From Pantoea vagans (GTDB lineage Bacteria > Pseudomonadota > Gammaproteobacteria > Enterobacterales > Enterobacteriaceae), in assembly GCF_001506165.1 (NCBI RefSeq), contig NZ_CP011427.1:3968001-4032000 (forward strand): DNA of 64,000 nucleotides. Reading direction: 5' to 3'. The position numbers and the translations under genes were made by a program. The stretch's first letter is position 1; every line of letters begins with the position of its first letter. Of the stretch, positions 8,266 to 17,410 are shown piece by piece. Under the pieces are notes generated by a model. The model was not told where the DNA came from, did not search any database, and was given only the letters and a program-made list of their open reading frames with translations.

Positions 8266-9957
8266 TTACAGCGTTTTAGCTGGGGTCGCGGCAGGCGCCT
8301 GACACCAGTTATTCGCTGGGTTAATTCCGCCATCCGGCGAACTGTAGCCCAGACAGCCTAAAATCGTATCAAACAACTCCACATGACGATGGGTCTTACC
8401 CACGCGCTGCTGGGCCTGTAAACGATCGAAGTTACTGCGATTGGTCGGGTCAGCCAAATACTTATCGGAAGCCCACACCATCATCGGCACACGGAACTGC
8501 TCTGGCGGGGCCATCTCACGCGGTGTGCCGTGCAAATGCATATTCTCGCTGATCGACTCACCGTGATCGGCGGCATAAAACACGATGGCTTTCTTATCAC
8601 GCAACTGATCGAGCACGCTATCCAACATAGTATCGACATACAGAATCGAATTGTCATAAGCGTTAATCAACTGCGCTTTACTGCAGGTCTCATCCACGCC
8701 CATACACTCGGGCTGATAACGGGCGAAACTGCGCGGATAACGCTGTGAATAAAGGTAATGTGAACCCTTAGTATGCAACACCACCAAATGCTTACCTTTC
8801 GGGAAACGCTCCAGTGAAGCCTGCAACTCCGGCACCAACAACATGTCATCGACGGCTTTACCCTGGTTACGCTTCTCTGAACCGATTTGCTCGCGGAATG
8901 AGAAATTATTCACATCGGCATTATCGTAAAACCACACTTCGCTCTGCATCGCGAACAGCTCGGATGTGAAGCCCAACTCCTTCATCACCGCAAACACATT
9001 CTGCTCTTTCAGCGTGCGCCCTGGGTTATCCATGGTGCCGCCTTCGCGCACAAACATACAGCGCAATGACAGCTTGGTTGCGGTATCGCAAGACTCACCA
9101 CGGAACGCCACCAAATTCTTTTCTTTCGACAGCTTCGGCGTGGTATCTCGGTCATAACCCAACAGGCCCATATGATCCCAGCGCGTGGTCTCGCCAATCA
9201 CAAACACCACATAGGTATCATCAAGCCCTGCTGGCGCAACGTAAGTAAACTTCTTCGCCGGGTCCAGCAACTCCGCGCCATCCATCTCCTCATCGACCTT
9301 GGTCCAGGCAAACAAACCTAACGCCGCAATCCAGTTAGAAGGCAAATAAGAGTGCGCCACCACACCGCCGTAGCTCGGCAAATCAATATTGGTGATCTCT
9401 TCATTCACCTTTTGCAGCTTGTCGAAATAACGAATCGGCAGCCACACCAGTGCCACGCTCAGCAGCAACACCAGGGTCGGCTTCAAACGCTGCCCTGGCG
9501 TCTTTAACTGCTCAAACAGTGTCTGGCTCAGATTATTACGCCAAATCAACAGCAGCGGCAGGGCGCTCACCAGCACCATCCACACCACAAAATGCAGGCC
9601 AATCACTTCTTTTGAAAGATCGACATCGGTGGTCATCACCGACGCGACAATGCCGTAGCCAATCACCACGTTGAAGAAGGTCATGTAATAGGCAGCAGCG
9701 ACCGAAATCACTACGCACAGGGTGGCGAGAATGCGATAGGCCCACTTTCCACCGAGCGACAACAACCGCATCAGGAAGAAGGTCAGCAACACCGCGGCCA
9801 GCACTTCTGCCCCAGCAGACAGCCAATCAGTAAGGGTGGATTTCGTTAAGAAGCCGTCAAAACGGCGATAAAAAATCGGCAAATTCAACAAGATGCCGAG
9901 ATACAACGCAAGCAGCAGCGACAGCTTTTGCTGCGTTAAACTCTTAATATAATTCAT
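8266..9957 (-). CDS. eptB: Kdo2-lipid A phosphoethanolamine 7''-transferase EptB
   Basis: 563-residue inner-membrane enzyme that transfers phosphoethanolamine from phosphatidylethanolamine to the outer Kdo of LPS. Five hydrophobic helices occupy roughly residues 10-200. The periplasmic sulfatase-like catalytic domain follows, with the nucleophile region FVIGETTRWDHMG (Thr in GETTR) and metal-binding motifs CDTATKLSLRCMF, KGSHYLYSQRYP and ADHGES. It is collinear with E. coli EptB over its whole length, and its position beside a proline tRNA and dppA matches E. coli. In E. coli the gene is controlled by sigma-E and the sRNA MgrR; I see no element here that proves this. Confidence 0.96.
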   Translation of the reverse strand: MNYIKSLTQQKLSLLLALYLGILLNLPIFYRRFDGFLTKSTLTDWLSAGAEVLAAVLLTFFLMRLLSLGGKWAYRILATLCVVISVAAAYYMTFFNVVIGYGIVASVMTTDVDLSKEVIGLHFVVWMVLVSALPLLLIWRNNLSQTLFEQLKTPGQRLKPTLVLLLSVALVWLPIRYFDKLQKVNEEITNIDLPSYGGVVAHSYLPSNWIAALGLFAWTKVDEEMDGAELLDPAKKFTYVAPAGLDDTYVVFVIGETTRWDHMGLLGYDRDTTPKLSKEKNLVAFRGESCDTATKLSLRCMFVREGGTMDNPGRTLKEQNVFAVMKELGFTSELFAMQSEVWFYDNADVNNFSFREQIGSEKRNQGKAVDDMLLVPELQASLERFPKGKHLVVLHTKGSHYLYSQRYPRSFARYQPECMGVDETCSKAQLINAYDNSILYVDTMLDSVLDQLRDKKAIVFYAADHGESISENMHLHGTPREMAPPEQFRVPMMVWASDKYLADPTNRSNFDRLQAQQRVGKTHRHVELFDTILGCLGYSSPDGGINPANNWCQAPAATPAKTL

Positions 9958-10171
9958 CTATTTTTCAATTCCTGACCCGGTGTCAATAAACCAACCTTAA
10001 ATGTGACTATTTAAAGTCAATAGAGTTCGTCCGTGAGAGAGAAAAGCGCAAGCAACGAGCAGGAACGGGACGAATCTGAACCGGAACGGCATTGAGGGCG
10101 CATGCAGCGCAGCAGTAGAACATTTAACCAATGGTTAGACCAGCGAATTGTATTTCGATCCCATTAAAGGT

Positions 10172-10195
10172 GAAAAAGGCCCCTCTCGGAGCCTT
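10172..10195 (-). terminator. Terminator of ohr
   Basis: On the minus strand AAGGCTCC pairs with GGGGCCTT (one G-U) around a GAGA loop, followed by TTTTTC. It is located 10 bp past the ohr stop. Confidence 0.88.
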
Positions 10196-10204
10196 CACAC
10201 AGCA

Positions 10205-10633
10205 TCAGTTAATAATATTCAGCGTCACATCAATATTGCCGCGTGTCGCATTGGAATACGGGCAAACGATGTGTGCCGCATCTACCAGCTTCTGCGCTTC
10301 TGCTGCATCCATCGCTGGCAGGTGAATGTTCAGTTTGGCTTCGATACCAAAGCCGGTTGGGATTGGGCCAATACCCACTTCACCTTCAATCCACGCGTCT
10401 TTTGGCATGGCGATCTTGTCACGGCCAGCGACAAACTTCATTGCACCAAGGAAACAGGCTGAATAACCCGCCGCAAACAGCTGCTCTGGGTTGGTCACTT
10501 CGCCGCCTGCACCGCCCATCTCTTTTGGCACACCCAGCTTCACATCCAGCACGTTATCAGAGGATGTCGCACGTCCATCACGACCACCAGTGGCTTTGGC
10601 TTTTGCGGTATAAACAACTTTATCTAAAGACAT
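10205..10633 (-). CDS. ohr: Organic hydroperoxide resistance protein Ohr
   Basis: 142-residue thiol peroxidase of the Ohr/OsmC family that reduces organic (lipid) hydroperoxides using lipoyl-type donors. The two catalytic cysteines are Cys60 (GYSACFLGAM) and Cys124 (HIVCPYSNATRGN), with the conserved Arg18 and Glu50 that stabilise the reactive thiolate. The start at 10633 gives the family N-terminus; the upstream in-frame ATG would add 11 atypical residues. It lies about 100 bp downstream of ohrR on the same strand, with its own terminator and probably its own promoter. Confidence 0.95.
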   Translation of the reverse strand: MSLDKVVYTAKAKATGGRDGRATSSDNVLDVKLGVPKEMGGAGGEVTNPEQLFAAGYSACFLGAMKFVAGRDKIAMPKDAWIEGEVGIGPIPTGFGIEAKLNIHLPAMDAAEAQKLVDAAHIVCPYSNATRGNIDVTLNIIN

Positions 10634-10699
10634 GATAACCTCACTATTCACTATATAATCGCGCACGACTTATCAATGCGCAGTTTTTACCTTGATATA

Positions 10700-10723
10700 A
10701 AGAATGCCGCCGCAGCGGCATCC
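10700..10723 (-). terminator. Terminator of ohrR
   Basis: On the minus strand ATGCCGC pairs with GCGGCAT (10704-10721), followed by TCTTTATAT. It separates ohrR from ohr. Confidence 0.75.
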
Positions 10724-10730
10724 ACCCTTT

Positions 10731-11195
10731 TTATCTGGCGCGATTCAGATTATCGCGCAAATCATCCAGCTGGTTTTTCAGCGCCGTCATGGCTTCATTA
10801 TCACAGGCTGTGGCGCACTGTACCGCTTCGGGAATGGTTTGCGCTTTCTCACGCAGCGCACGACCTTCATCGGTTAACGTCACCACCACCTGACGCTCAT
10901 CCTGGCGCGAACGCTGACGGCGCAATAATCCGGCGGCCTCCAGACGTTTCAGCAACGGCGTCAGCGTGGCGGAATCGAGGAACAGCTGCTCGCCAATCTC
11001 CGATACTGTCACGTCATCTTGATTCCACAACACCAACATCACCAAATATTGCGGATAGGTAATCTCCAGCCCGGCCAACAGTTGACGGTAGACTTTATGC
11101 ATCGCGAGATTCGCCGAATACAGGGCGAAACAGAGGTGTTGATCAACCTGGAGTGGCATCTGCTTCACTTTTTTGTCATCTTGTTTACTGTTCAT
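10731..11195 (-). CDS. ohrR: MarR-family peroxide-sensing repressor OhrR
   Basis: 154-residue winged-helix regulator. The peroxidatic cysteine is Cys22 in the N-terminal helix ([18 protein letters not shown]), and Cys127 and Cys131 lie in the C-terminal helices. This is the arrangement of the two-cysteine OhrR type described in Xanthomonas, which forms an intersubunit disulphide when oxidised by organic peroxides. The DNA-recognition helix falls around residues 75-90 ([16 protein letters not shown]). The start at 11195 places Cys22 at the canonical position. It is expected to repress itself and ohr. Confidence 0.92.
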   Translation of the reverse strand: MNSKQDDKKVKQMPLQVDQHLCFALYSANLAMHKVYRQLLAGLEITYPQYLVMLVLWNQDDVTVSEIGEQLFLDSATLTPLLKRLEAAGLLRRQRSRQDERQVVVTLTDEGRALREKAQTIPEAVQCATACDNEAMTALKNQLDDLRDNLNRAR

Positions 11196-11205
11196 GCGAT
11201 TCAAT

Positions 11206-11226
11206 ATAGATAGCGCGCTAGACAAT
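11206..11226. promoter_or_regulatory. Candidate OhrR operator
   Basis: The perfect palindrome TAGCGCGCTA (11211-11220) lies 15-25 bp upstream of the ohrR start and between divergent genes. A related GCGCGAT segment occurs upstream of ohr near 10660. Assignment to OhrR is by position only. Confidence 0.4.
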
Positions 11227-11256
11227 TGCAAGCAACTTTATTCCGGAGCGTGAAAG

Positions 11257-11850
11257 ATGCGTGATTCACTGGAAGAGCAAGCGCGCCGTTATGCCACGCA
11301 AGCACATGCTGCTGCGGGACAGCGTCGCAAATACACCGATGAACCCTATATTGTGCATCCAGCCGCAGTAGTCGAACTGGTGCGTAGCGTCACCGATGAT
11401 GAACAGATGATTGCCGCCGCCTGGCTGCATGACACGGTAGAAGACACCCCCAGCACCTTACAGGACATCGAAAGTCACTTTGGCCCGCGCGTGGCAAAGC
11501 TGGTCGATATGCTGACAGACAGCGCCCAACCCAGTGCGAAAAATCGTGCCGCTCGTAAACTGGCGCACTTTCGTCATACCGCGGAAGCCTCACCCGACGC
11601 GCAAACCATCAAGCTGGCGGACATCATTGATAACACCCGCGCCATCGTGCAGTTTGATCCCCACTTTGCCCGCATCTATCTGGTGGAAAAACAGATTCAA
11701 ATTCAGCTATTAAATGAAGGCGATAAACAACTGTGGAAGCAGGCCGAGCAGATTATTCAGCACGGAATCGGCCAACTGGCGCAACCGCCACACAGCGTGC
11801 CGGAGAGTTGGTTTGTGAAACAGGCGGCGAAATACGGTGGATTGAGCTGA
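11257..11850 (+). CDS. Small HD-domain hydrolase of the RelA/SpoT (MESH1-like) type
   Basis: 197-residue single-domain protein. It carries the HD metal-site pattern of RelA/SpoT hydrolases: the substrate-binding region RRKYTDEPYIVHP (residues 23-35), His-Asp plus Glu-Asp in AAAWLHDTVEDT (residues 49-60), and the distal Asp in KLADIIDNT (residues 119-127). There is no synthetase, TGS or ACT domain. Small stand-alone proteins of this kind (MESH1, small alarmone hydrolases) hydrolyse (p)ppGpp and in some cases NADPH; the substrate here cannot be told from sequence. It is divergent from ohrR with 61 bp between the starts, so the two may share regulation. The terminator-like stem just after it has its T-run on the other strand. 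Confidence 0.75.
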   Translation: MRDSLEEQARRYATQAHAAAGQRRKYTDEPYIVHPAAVVELVRSVTDDEQMIAAAWLHDTVEDTPSTLQDIESHFGPRVAKLVDMLTDSAQPSAKNRAARKLAHFRHTAEASPDAQTIKLADIIDNTRAIVQFDPHFARIYLVEKQIQIQLLNEGDKQLWKQAEQIIQHGIGQLAQPPHSVPESWFVKQAAKYGGLS

Positions 11851-11875
11851 AAAAAAACCCGCCGTGCAGGCGGGT
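11846..11875 (-). terminator. Terminator of yiaG
   Basis: On the minus strand ACCCGCC pairs with GGCGGGT (11857-11875), followed by eight Ts. It lies 20 bp past the yiaG stop and overlaps the end of the convergent HD gene. Confidence 0.88.
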
Positions 11876-11895
11876 CAGAGAACCGATAATCGATC

Positions 11896-12192
11896 TTAAT
11901 CCAGCAGTTGTCGCCCCAGATACGGGTTTGCTTGCAACAACTTCATCAATTTACGTGCCGTAGCGGATGGGCGCGTACGTTGCGCCTCCCAGCTTTTTAC
12001 TGACGAAACGCTCACCCCCATCACGCGGGCGAACTCATCCACCTGCATGCCGGTCATTTCGCGTAAACGCTGTGGCTCGGGAACTGATAATTCATTGAGG
12101 GAGATTTCTGATACGGCGTGCTGCGCGTCACGTGTCAAAACAATCTGCTCAAGGCTACTAAGCAACTCGACCATTGGATCTTTTATTTCCAT
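11896..12192 (-). CDS. yiaG: XRE-type HTH regulator YiaG
   Basis: 98-residue protein with a C-terminal Cro/C1 helix-turn-helix (residues 52-98: LREMTGMQVDEFARVMGVSV and SVKSWEAQRTRPS). The N-terminus MEIKDPMVELLSSLEQIV corresponds to E. coli YiaG (MEYKDPMHELLSSLEQIV), and the last residues also align. The start at 12192 is supported by AAGGAG 6 nt upstream; the longer frame upstream has no such site. The function is unknown in E. coli, and the fold resembles HigA/NadS-like antitoxins, but no toxin gene is adjacent. In E. coli yiaG is adjacent and divergent to yiaF; here yiaF is 16 kb away. Confidence 0.85.
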   Translation of the reverse strand: MEIKDPMVELLSSLEQIVLTRDAQHAVSEISLNELSVPEPQRLREMTGMQVDEFARVMGVSVSSVKSWEAQRTRPSATARKLMKLLQANPYLGRQLLD

Positions 12193-12240
12193 AGAGAACT
12201 CCTTAAAACTCACTATGAAGCACGTGAAAGTAGAGAGGTA

Positions 12241-12256
12241 AGCGCCAGTTGGCGCT
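12241..12256. promoter_or_regulatory. Palindrome upstream of yiaG
   Basis: AGCGCCA/TGGCGCT arms with a 2-bp centre lie about 50 bp upstream of the yiaG start. This could be an operator for YiaG itself or a simple hairpin; there is no further support. Confidence 0.35.
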
Positions 12257-12307
12257 GAAACCGACGTGTTGCACACTGCGAAAGATGTCAAAACGATGCA
12301 ACAAATA

Positions 12308-12340
12308 GCCGGGACTCTTAGTATGGGTCAGATCCCCGGC
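12308..12340 (-). terminator. Possible terminator of the guanidine operon
   Basis: On the minus strand GCCGGGG pairs with TCCCGGC across a 19-nt loop and is followed by TATTTGTT. It is the only stem between the carboxylase stop (12377) and yiaG; the T-run is weak. Confidence 0.4.
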
Positions 12341-12376
12341 TTTGCTGCCTGATTGCTGATTATTTTTTATTCTTAC

Positions 12377-15300
12377 TTATGTCACAGCGGGATCGATCAC
12401 CATAAGTAACTGACCCGCCTGCACTTGCTGCCCGGCCTGGCGATACAGCGTATGGATTTTTCCACTCACCGGCGCCACGATCGGGATTTCCATCTTCATC
12501 GATTCGAGAATGCCTACCGTGGCTCCCGCTTTAATGTCACTGCCTTCGTCAACCAACCATTGCCACACGCTACCCGCCACCTGGCTCTCTACCGGGCGAC
12601 AACCCGCAGGCACCGCGATCTCTTCTGAACTCTGTTCCTGCAACTGACTGTCAAACGTAAACTGACCTTCCGCACGCCAGCGCGCCAGTTCGCTGTCGAA
12701 TGCCTGCTGGCGCTGCTGCTGGAAGTGTTCAATCTCTGCGGCCTGTTCCGTCAGCATCGACTGATAATCTGCGAGGCGGAATTCGCCCTCCTCCACGCGC
12801 AGCGGGTAATCCCCCCACGGGAAGCGTTCGCGGATCGTCAGTAACTCCTCGGCGCTGACCGGATAAAATCGGATTTGATCAAAGAATCGCAGCAACCACG
12901 GCTGGGTAAAGGCTGCGGTCTGTCGATCGCGGTTCCACATCTGCATAGTGCGGCCAACAAACTGGTAGCCCCCCGGCCCTTCCATGCCGTACACGCACAG
13001 ATATGCACCGCCAATGCCCACCGAGTTTTCCGCTGTCCAGGTGCGAGCAGGATTGTACTTGGTGGTGACCAACCGATGGCGCGGATCGAGCGGCGTCGCC
13101 ACCGGCGCACCGAGATAGACATCGCCCAGCCCCATCACTAAATAAGCGGCGCTGAACACAATCTCTTTCACCGCATCAACACTCTCAAGGCCATTGATGC
13201 GACGGATAAATTCGATATTACTGGGGCACCAGGGCGCATTGGGGCGCACCGACTGGTCATAACGGGTGATGGCTTCACGGCAAGCGGCATCGTCCCAGCT
13301 GAGTGGCAACCACACCGTGCGTGACGGCACGGCCGCATCAGACAAGTCGCCCAGTCGCTGATCAGCGTGCAATATTTGCGCCAACAGCTCACTTCTTGCG
13401 CAGGCCTGCGCATCGTAATGCACCTGCAGTGAACGGATGCCGGGGGTTAACTCTTGCTGACCCGCCAGTGGATGCGCTTCCAGCCACTGCATCAACGCGT
13501 GCACGCGAAAACGCAGTGCGATATCCAGCATCAGATCGCCATATTCCACCAGCAGGAAACGGTCGCCCGCTGCACGCACGCTGAGCGAAGGACGCCCATT
13601 CGATGCCGCATGATGGTGCAACACGGGATCAATCAGGGGCAGTGCAGCATTCACTGTAAGCGGTGCTGATTGCAGTTTGATGATCTCTTCACCTTGCGCC
13701 TGCGCCAGACGATCGGCGGTAGTCAGATCGATCGGCAGAAAGCGCACACGATCCCCGGCTTTCATCTGACCCAGCTTCCACAGGTCGGCTTCGACAACCG
13801 TGGCCGGGCAAACAAAGCCACCCAGCGAGGGGCCATCGGGGCCGAGGATCACCGGCATGTCACCGGTGAAATCCACGGTGCCGAACGCATAGGCGTTGTC
13901 GTGGATGTTGGAGGGATGCATACCCGCTTCGCCACCATCGCTGCGCGCCCAGGTGGGTTTGGGGCCGATCAGACGAATACCGGTGCGGCTGGAGTTGTAG
14001 TGCACCTGCCACTCCGCAGCAAAAAACTCCACCATATCCTCATCGGTGAAAAAGGTCGGCGCACCGTGCGGGCCATACACCACCCGCAGCTGCCACTCCC
14101 CGTTGAGCGCGGGCACTAAAGACGCAGGAAGTGTCGCCTCTGGCAACAGCTTAGGCGAGGCCAGATGCAGTACGTCACCGGCACGCAGTGCGCGTCCCGC
14201 GTGTCCACCAAATTTACCCAGCGTAAACGTACTGCGGCTACCGAGGTAATGCGGCGTATCCAGCCCGCCCGCCAGCAACAAATAACTGCGGCTGCCCGCA
14301 CTGACCTCACCGAGCGTCAGGGTTTGCCCCGCTTGCGCACGGATAATCTGGTGCATCGCCAGCGATTGCTGATCCAAATCGGCGGCAATCGGCGCGCCGG
14401 TAAGCACAAAGCTGCACGCCTGATTAAAACGCAGGGTCGGGCCATGCAGCGTGATCTCCAGCCCGGCGGCTTGGGCATCATTCCCCAACAGGCGGTTGCC
14501 CAGTTGGAATGATCGGCTGTCGAACGGACCGGAAGGTGGCACGCCAACGTGCCAGTAGCCCACGCGCCCCGGCACATCTTGCACCGTGGTTAAGGTGCCA
14601 CCGCTGAGAATGTCCAGCGTTGGGGGCTGCCACTGGACGCCGCCCAACGTGGCGGTAATGACACGCCCTTGCTGCACTTCCGGCAGTGCGCAGAGATGGC
14701 GCAGCCAGAGCAAATTGGTTTCGATACCGTAAAGCGCAGTTGCATTCAGCGCCTGCGCCAGGCTATTGAGCGCCAGATCGCGATTGGCGGCGTGCACAAT
14801 CACTTTTGCCAGCATCGGATCGTAGAAGGGCGACACCTCCATACCGCTCTCGACACTGCTGTCGATACGCAGCGTGGCCTGATCGATTTCGGCCGGGAAC
14901 TGCACATGGCTGAGTAAACCGGCGCTCGGCTGAAACTGCTTAGCAGGATCTTCGGCGTAAAGCCGCACCTGAATGGCGTGGCCGTGCGCCACGGGTTGAA
15001 GAGAGGCAAGAGGCGGCAAGGTTTGTTGCGCCAGCTCCACCATCCAGTGCACCAAATCGACGCCGTAGACCATTTCCGTCACGCCATGCTCAACCTGCAA
15101 ACGGGTATTCACTTCAAGGAACCAGAACTGCTGGCTGGCATCGTCATAGACATACTCTACCGTTCCCGCGCTGCGATAGTTCACAGCACACGCCAGCCGC
15201 ACCGCCGTGGCCTGTAACTCGGCGCGCACTGCTTCGCTCAATCCCGGTGCCGGCGTTTCCTCCATCACTTTCTGATTACGGCGCTGCGCCGAGCAGTCAC

Positions 15301-15976
15301 GCTCGCCCAAGGCAATCACGTTGCCCGCGCCATCGCCAAAGATCTGCACTTCAATGTGGCGAGCGCGCGCGATAAATTTCTCTAAAAACACGCCATCATC
15401 GGCGAAATTATTGCCTGCCAGGCGTTTCACACGGGTAAAAGCCGCTTCCAGCTGTGATGCATCATCACAGCGCTGCATGCCAATACCGCCCCCGCCCGCA
15501 GTGCTTTTAAGCATCACCGGGAAACCAATCTCATTGGCCATCACCTGCGCTTCTGCCAGCGAGGTGAGCAGGCCACTGCCCGGCAGCAACGGCACCTGGT
15601 TTTCCTGCGCTAATGCACGCGCGCGATGCTTGAGGCCAAATGCCGCCATCTGCTCAGCGCTCGGGCCGAGAAACTGCACGCCAGCCGCGACACAGCGGGT
15701 GACAAACTCCGGGTTTTCACTGAGAAATCCGTAACCTGGATGCACCGCCTGCGCGCCGCTTTGTGCGGCAATCTCCAGTAATTTGTCTTGGTTAAGGTAA
15801 GTGTCTCGTACCTGCCCATCGCCCAACGACCAGGCTTCGTCCGCCAGACGCACATGGCGGGCATGGCGATCGGCTTCGGCGTACACCGCAATCGCCCGGA
15901 TATTCATTGCTTGCAGGGTACGGATAATACGCACGGCAATCGCGCCACGGTTGGCAATCAATACGCGATCAATCAT
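12377..15976 (-). CDS. Biotin-dependent urea/guanidine carboxylase
   Basis: 1199-residue multidomain enzyme. Domains in order: biotin carboxylase (about 1-445; ATP-grasp loop KSTAGGGGIGMQ, catalytic region EVNTRLQVEHGVTE), a KipA/allophanate-hydrolase-subunit-2-like carboxyltransferase half (about 470-770; TLTTVQDVPGRVGYWHVGVP), a KipI-like half (about 790-1010), and a C-terminal biotinyl domain with biotin attachment in ESMKMEIPIV. This is the architecture of 'urea carboxylase'. Members co-transcribed with DUF1989 proteins under a guanidine-I riboswitch, as here, have been shown to prefer guanidine, making carboxyguanidine from guanidine, bicarbonate and ATP. I therefore infer guanidine as substrate. 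Unusually, no allophanate hydrolase gene follows; the next gene is yiaG. Confidence 0.92.
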   Translation of the reverse strand: MIDRVLIANRGAIAVRIIRTLQAMNIRAIAVYAEADRHARHVRLADEAWSLGDGQVRDTYLNQDKLLEIAAQSGAQAVHPGYGFLSENPEFVTRCVAAGVQFLGPSAEQMAAFGLKHRARALAQENQVPLLPGSGLLTSLAEAQVMANEIGFPVMLKSTAGGGGIGMQRCDDASQLEAAFTRVKRLAGNNFADDGVFLEKFIARARHIEVQIFGDGAGNVIALGERDCSAQRRNQKVMEETPAPGLSEAVRAELQATAVRLACAVNYRSAGTVEYVYDDASQQFWFLEVNTRLQVEHGVTEMVYGVDLVHWMVELAQQTLPPLASLQPVAHGHAIQVRLYAEDPAKQFQPSAGLLSHVQFPAEIDQATLRIDSSVESGMEVSPFYDPMLAKVIVHAANRDLALNSLAQALNATALYGIETNLLWLRHLCALPEVQQGRVITATLGGVQWQPPTLDILSGGTLTTVQDVPGRVGYWHVGVPPSGPFDSRSFQLGNRLLGNDAQAAGLEITLHGPTLRFNQACSFVLTGAPIAADLDQQSLAMHQIIRAQAGQTLTLGEVSAGSRSYLLLAGGLDTPHYLGSRSTFTLGKFGGHAGRALRAGDVLHLASPKLLPEATLPASLVPALNGEWQLRVVYGPHGAPTFFTDEDMVEFFAAEWQVHYNSSRTGIRLIGPKPTWARSDGGEAGMHPSNIHDNAYAFGTVDFTGDMPVILGPDGPSLGGFVCPATVVEADLWKLGQMKAGDRVRFLPIDLTTADRLAQAQGEEIIKLQSAPLTVNAALPLIDPVLHHHAASNGRPSLSVRAAGDRFLLVEYGDLMLDIALRFRVHALMQWLEAHPLAGQQELTPGIRSLQVHYDAQACARSELLAQILHADQRLGDLSDAAVPSRTVWLPLSWDDAACREAITRYDQSVRPNAPWCPSNIEFIRRINGLESVDAVKEIVFSAAYLVMGLGDVYLGAPVATPLDPRHRLVTTKYNPARTWTAENSVGIGGAYLCVYGMEGPGGYQFVGRTMQMWNRDRQTAAFTQPWLLRFFDQIRFYPVSAEELLTIRERFPWGDYPLRVEEGEFRLADYQSMLTEQAAEIEHFQQQRQQAFDSELARWRAEGQFTFDSQLQEQSSEEIAVPAGCRPVESQVAGSVWQWLVDEGSDIKAGATVGILESMKMEIPIVAPVSGKIHTLYRQAGQQVQAGQLLMVIDPAVT

Positions 15977-16056
15977 GAGTGAACTCTCTTATTACGGCAG
16001 GTCGTCCTGCGCGGACCGTGACGGCTAAAAACGGGTCGTCCCGTTGCGTCAAAGGA

Positions 16057-16692
16057 TCACCACACGCTGACTAAAATGGGCGTTGGGTTGTAACCGTTGC
16101 AAGGGTTGTTGAGCTGCGGGCAGTTGGAGATCAGCACCAGGATGTTCATCTCCGCCACCATCTCGACATATTTGCCCGGTGCCGAGATGCCGTCGGCAAA
16201 GGTCAATCCGCCTTCATTCGTCACCGGCACATTCATAAAGAAGTTGATGTTGTGGGTGATGTCGCGGCGCGTCAGGCCGAATGCTGGATTCTCTGCCACC
16301 GCCAGCATCCAGCTATCGCGACAGGAGTGCATATGCCGTTTTTCCAGATCGTAACGCACGGTATTGCTCTCGCAGGAGCAGGCTCCGCCCAGCGTATCAT
16401 GGCGACCACAGGTATCGGCGGTGATAGTCAGCATCGGGCGATCGGCATTGGACCGCAGCACGCTACCGGCGCTGAGGAACACATTCTTCTGCCCACGCAG
16501 CGTATCGCTCATGCTGTAGCGCTCGGCGGTGTCGTCAGCATTAAAGAACAGGGTATCGGCCGCCTGATTGCCTTCCAGATCGGTAATCCGCAACGTCTGG
16601 CCCGCTTCAATGCGCTGTAACCAGTAATCCCCGGCATTGACCTGCTGCTGGAATTGCGCATCGACGAGGTTGAGCACACTTTCATTGATCAT
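16057..16692 (-). CDS. Urea carboxylase-associated protein 1 (DUF1989), likely carboxyguanidine deiminase subunit
   Basis: 211-residue soluble protein of the DUF1989 family, the 'UAAP1' partner in urea/guanidine carboxylase operons. Visible conserved elements are [17 protein letters not shown] (residues ~38-54), the metal-site-like cluster [19 protein letters not shown] (~95-113) and the C-terminal [16 protein letters not shown]. Family work on guanidine utilisation assigned the UAAP1/UAAP2 pair as a heteromeric deiminase converting carboxyguanidine to allophanate and ammonia. The start ATG at 16692 overlaps the stop of the preceding gene (TGATG), so the two subunits are translationally coupled. 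Confidence 0.85.
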   Translation of the reverse strand: MINESVLNLVDAQFQQQVNAGDYWLQRIEAGQTLRITDLEGNQAADTLFFNADDTAERYSMSDTLRGQKNVFLSAGSVLRSNADRPMLTITADTCGRHDTLGGACSCESNTVRYDLEKRHMHSCRDSWMLAVAENPAFGLTRRDITHNINFFMNVPVTNEGGLTFADGISAPGKYVEMVAEMNILVLISNCPQLNNPCNGYNPTPILVSVW

Positions 16693-17399
16693 CACTCTTC
16701 TCCTTGCAGCTGATACAGCGTGTTATTGCGCAGGCCGCGCTGGTTTTCACTGCGTTGCAGGCAGATGTCTGGCAGCGGCGCGCGTTGGGCATCGAGTTCG
16801 ATCTGCACCGGCTGGCGCGGATAGTCGCTGGCCGTACTCAATGGATGGGGGCAGGTGTGCAGAATGACTAAAGTGTCCATGGCAAAGCGCAGACGCACGG
16901 AGGCACCCGGCGCGCCCTGTTTCTCCAGTTTCAACGTGCCGTTATCATCGGCGCGCACCTGGGCAAACAGGTTGAGGCAAGCTGCCATATCACGCTGGCC
17001 CAACCCATACTTCGCCAGTTCGGTGAGGAAACTGTCGTAACCGTTTTGATGGCGCAGATTGCGCGCTTCCTGATAATCACTGACGCCGAAGCGCGCGGCG
17101 GTTTGCTGCGCGTTCAGCGTGCCGCACACCGTTTCGTGCCAGCCAAAACTGTCTTGTTCGATGCCGCAAAAAATGCGCCCCATATCGGAGTAGAGGCAGT
17201 GCCCCGCCGTCAGGCGGAAGGTGTGTTGGCACTTCAGCGTGTCGGGCGCGTTGTAGCGCTCCAGCAGATTTTCCGGGTTATAAAACAGCAGGCCCACATT
17301 GGCACCGCCTTCGATATCGGTCAGCGTCAGCGCAGTGCCGCTGCGCATCACCAGTGACCAGTGTGAACCCGCCGGTAACAGCGTTTGATAAGCATTCAT
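16692..17399 (-). CDS. Urea carboxylase-associated protein 2 (DUF1989), likely carboxyguanidine deiminase subunit
   Basis: 235-residue DUF1989 protein, paralogue and presumed partner of the downstream 211-residue protein. Conserved features are [23 protein letters not shown] (read as two parts around residues 28-50), the [19 protein letters not shown] region around residues 85-105 with Cys and His, and [11 protein letters not shown] near residue 190. The gene follows the transporter ATPase by 11 bp. Together the pair would process the product of the carboxylase; the allophanate formed needs a hydrolase that is not in this window. Confidence 0.83.
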   Translation of the reverse strand: MNAYQTLLPAGSHWSLVMRSGTALTLTDIEGGANVGLLFYNPENLLERYNAPDTLKCQHTFRLTAGHCLYSDMGRIFCGIEQDSFGWHETVCGTLNAQQTAARFGVSDYQEARNLRHQNGYDSFLTELAKYGLGQRDMAACLNLFAQVRADDNGTLKLEKQGAPGASVRLRFAMDTLVILHTCPHPLSTASDYPRQPVQIELDAQRAPLPDICLQRSENQRGLRNNTLYQLQGEE

Positions 17400-17410
17400 G
17401 CTTCTCTCCT

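Noticed and set aside
11896..12192. Antitoxin of a HigBA-type pair
   Set aside because: No toxin gene lies up- or downstream, and the sequence matches YiaG, a stand-alone regulator.
12377..15976. Plain urea carboxylase of a urea-degradation operon
   Set aside because: The guanidine-I riboswitch and DUF1989 pair point to guanidine, and no allophanate hydrolase is adjacent.
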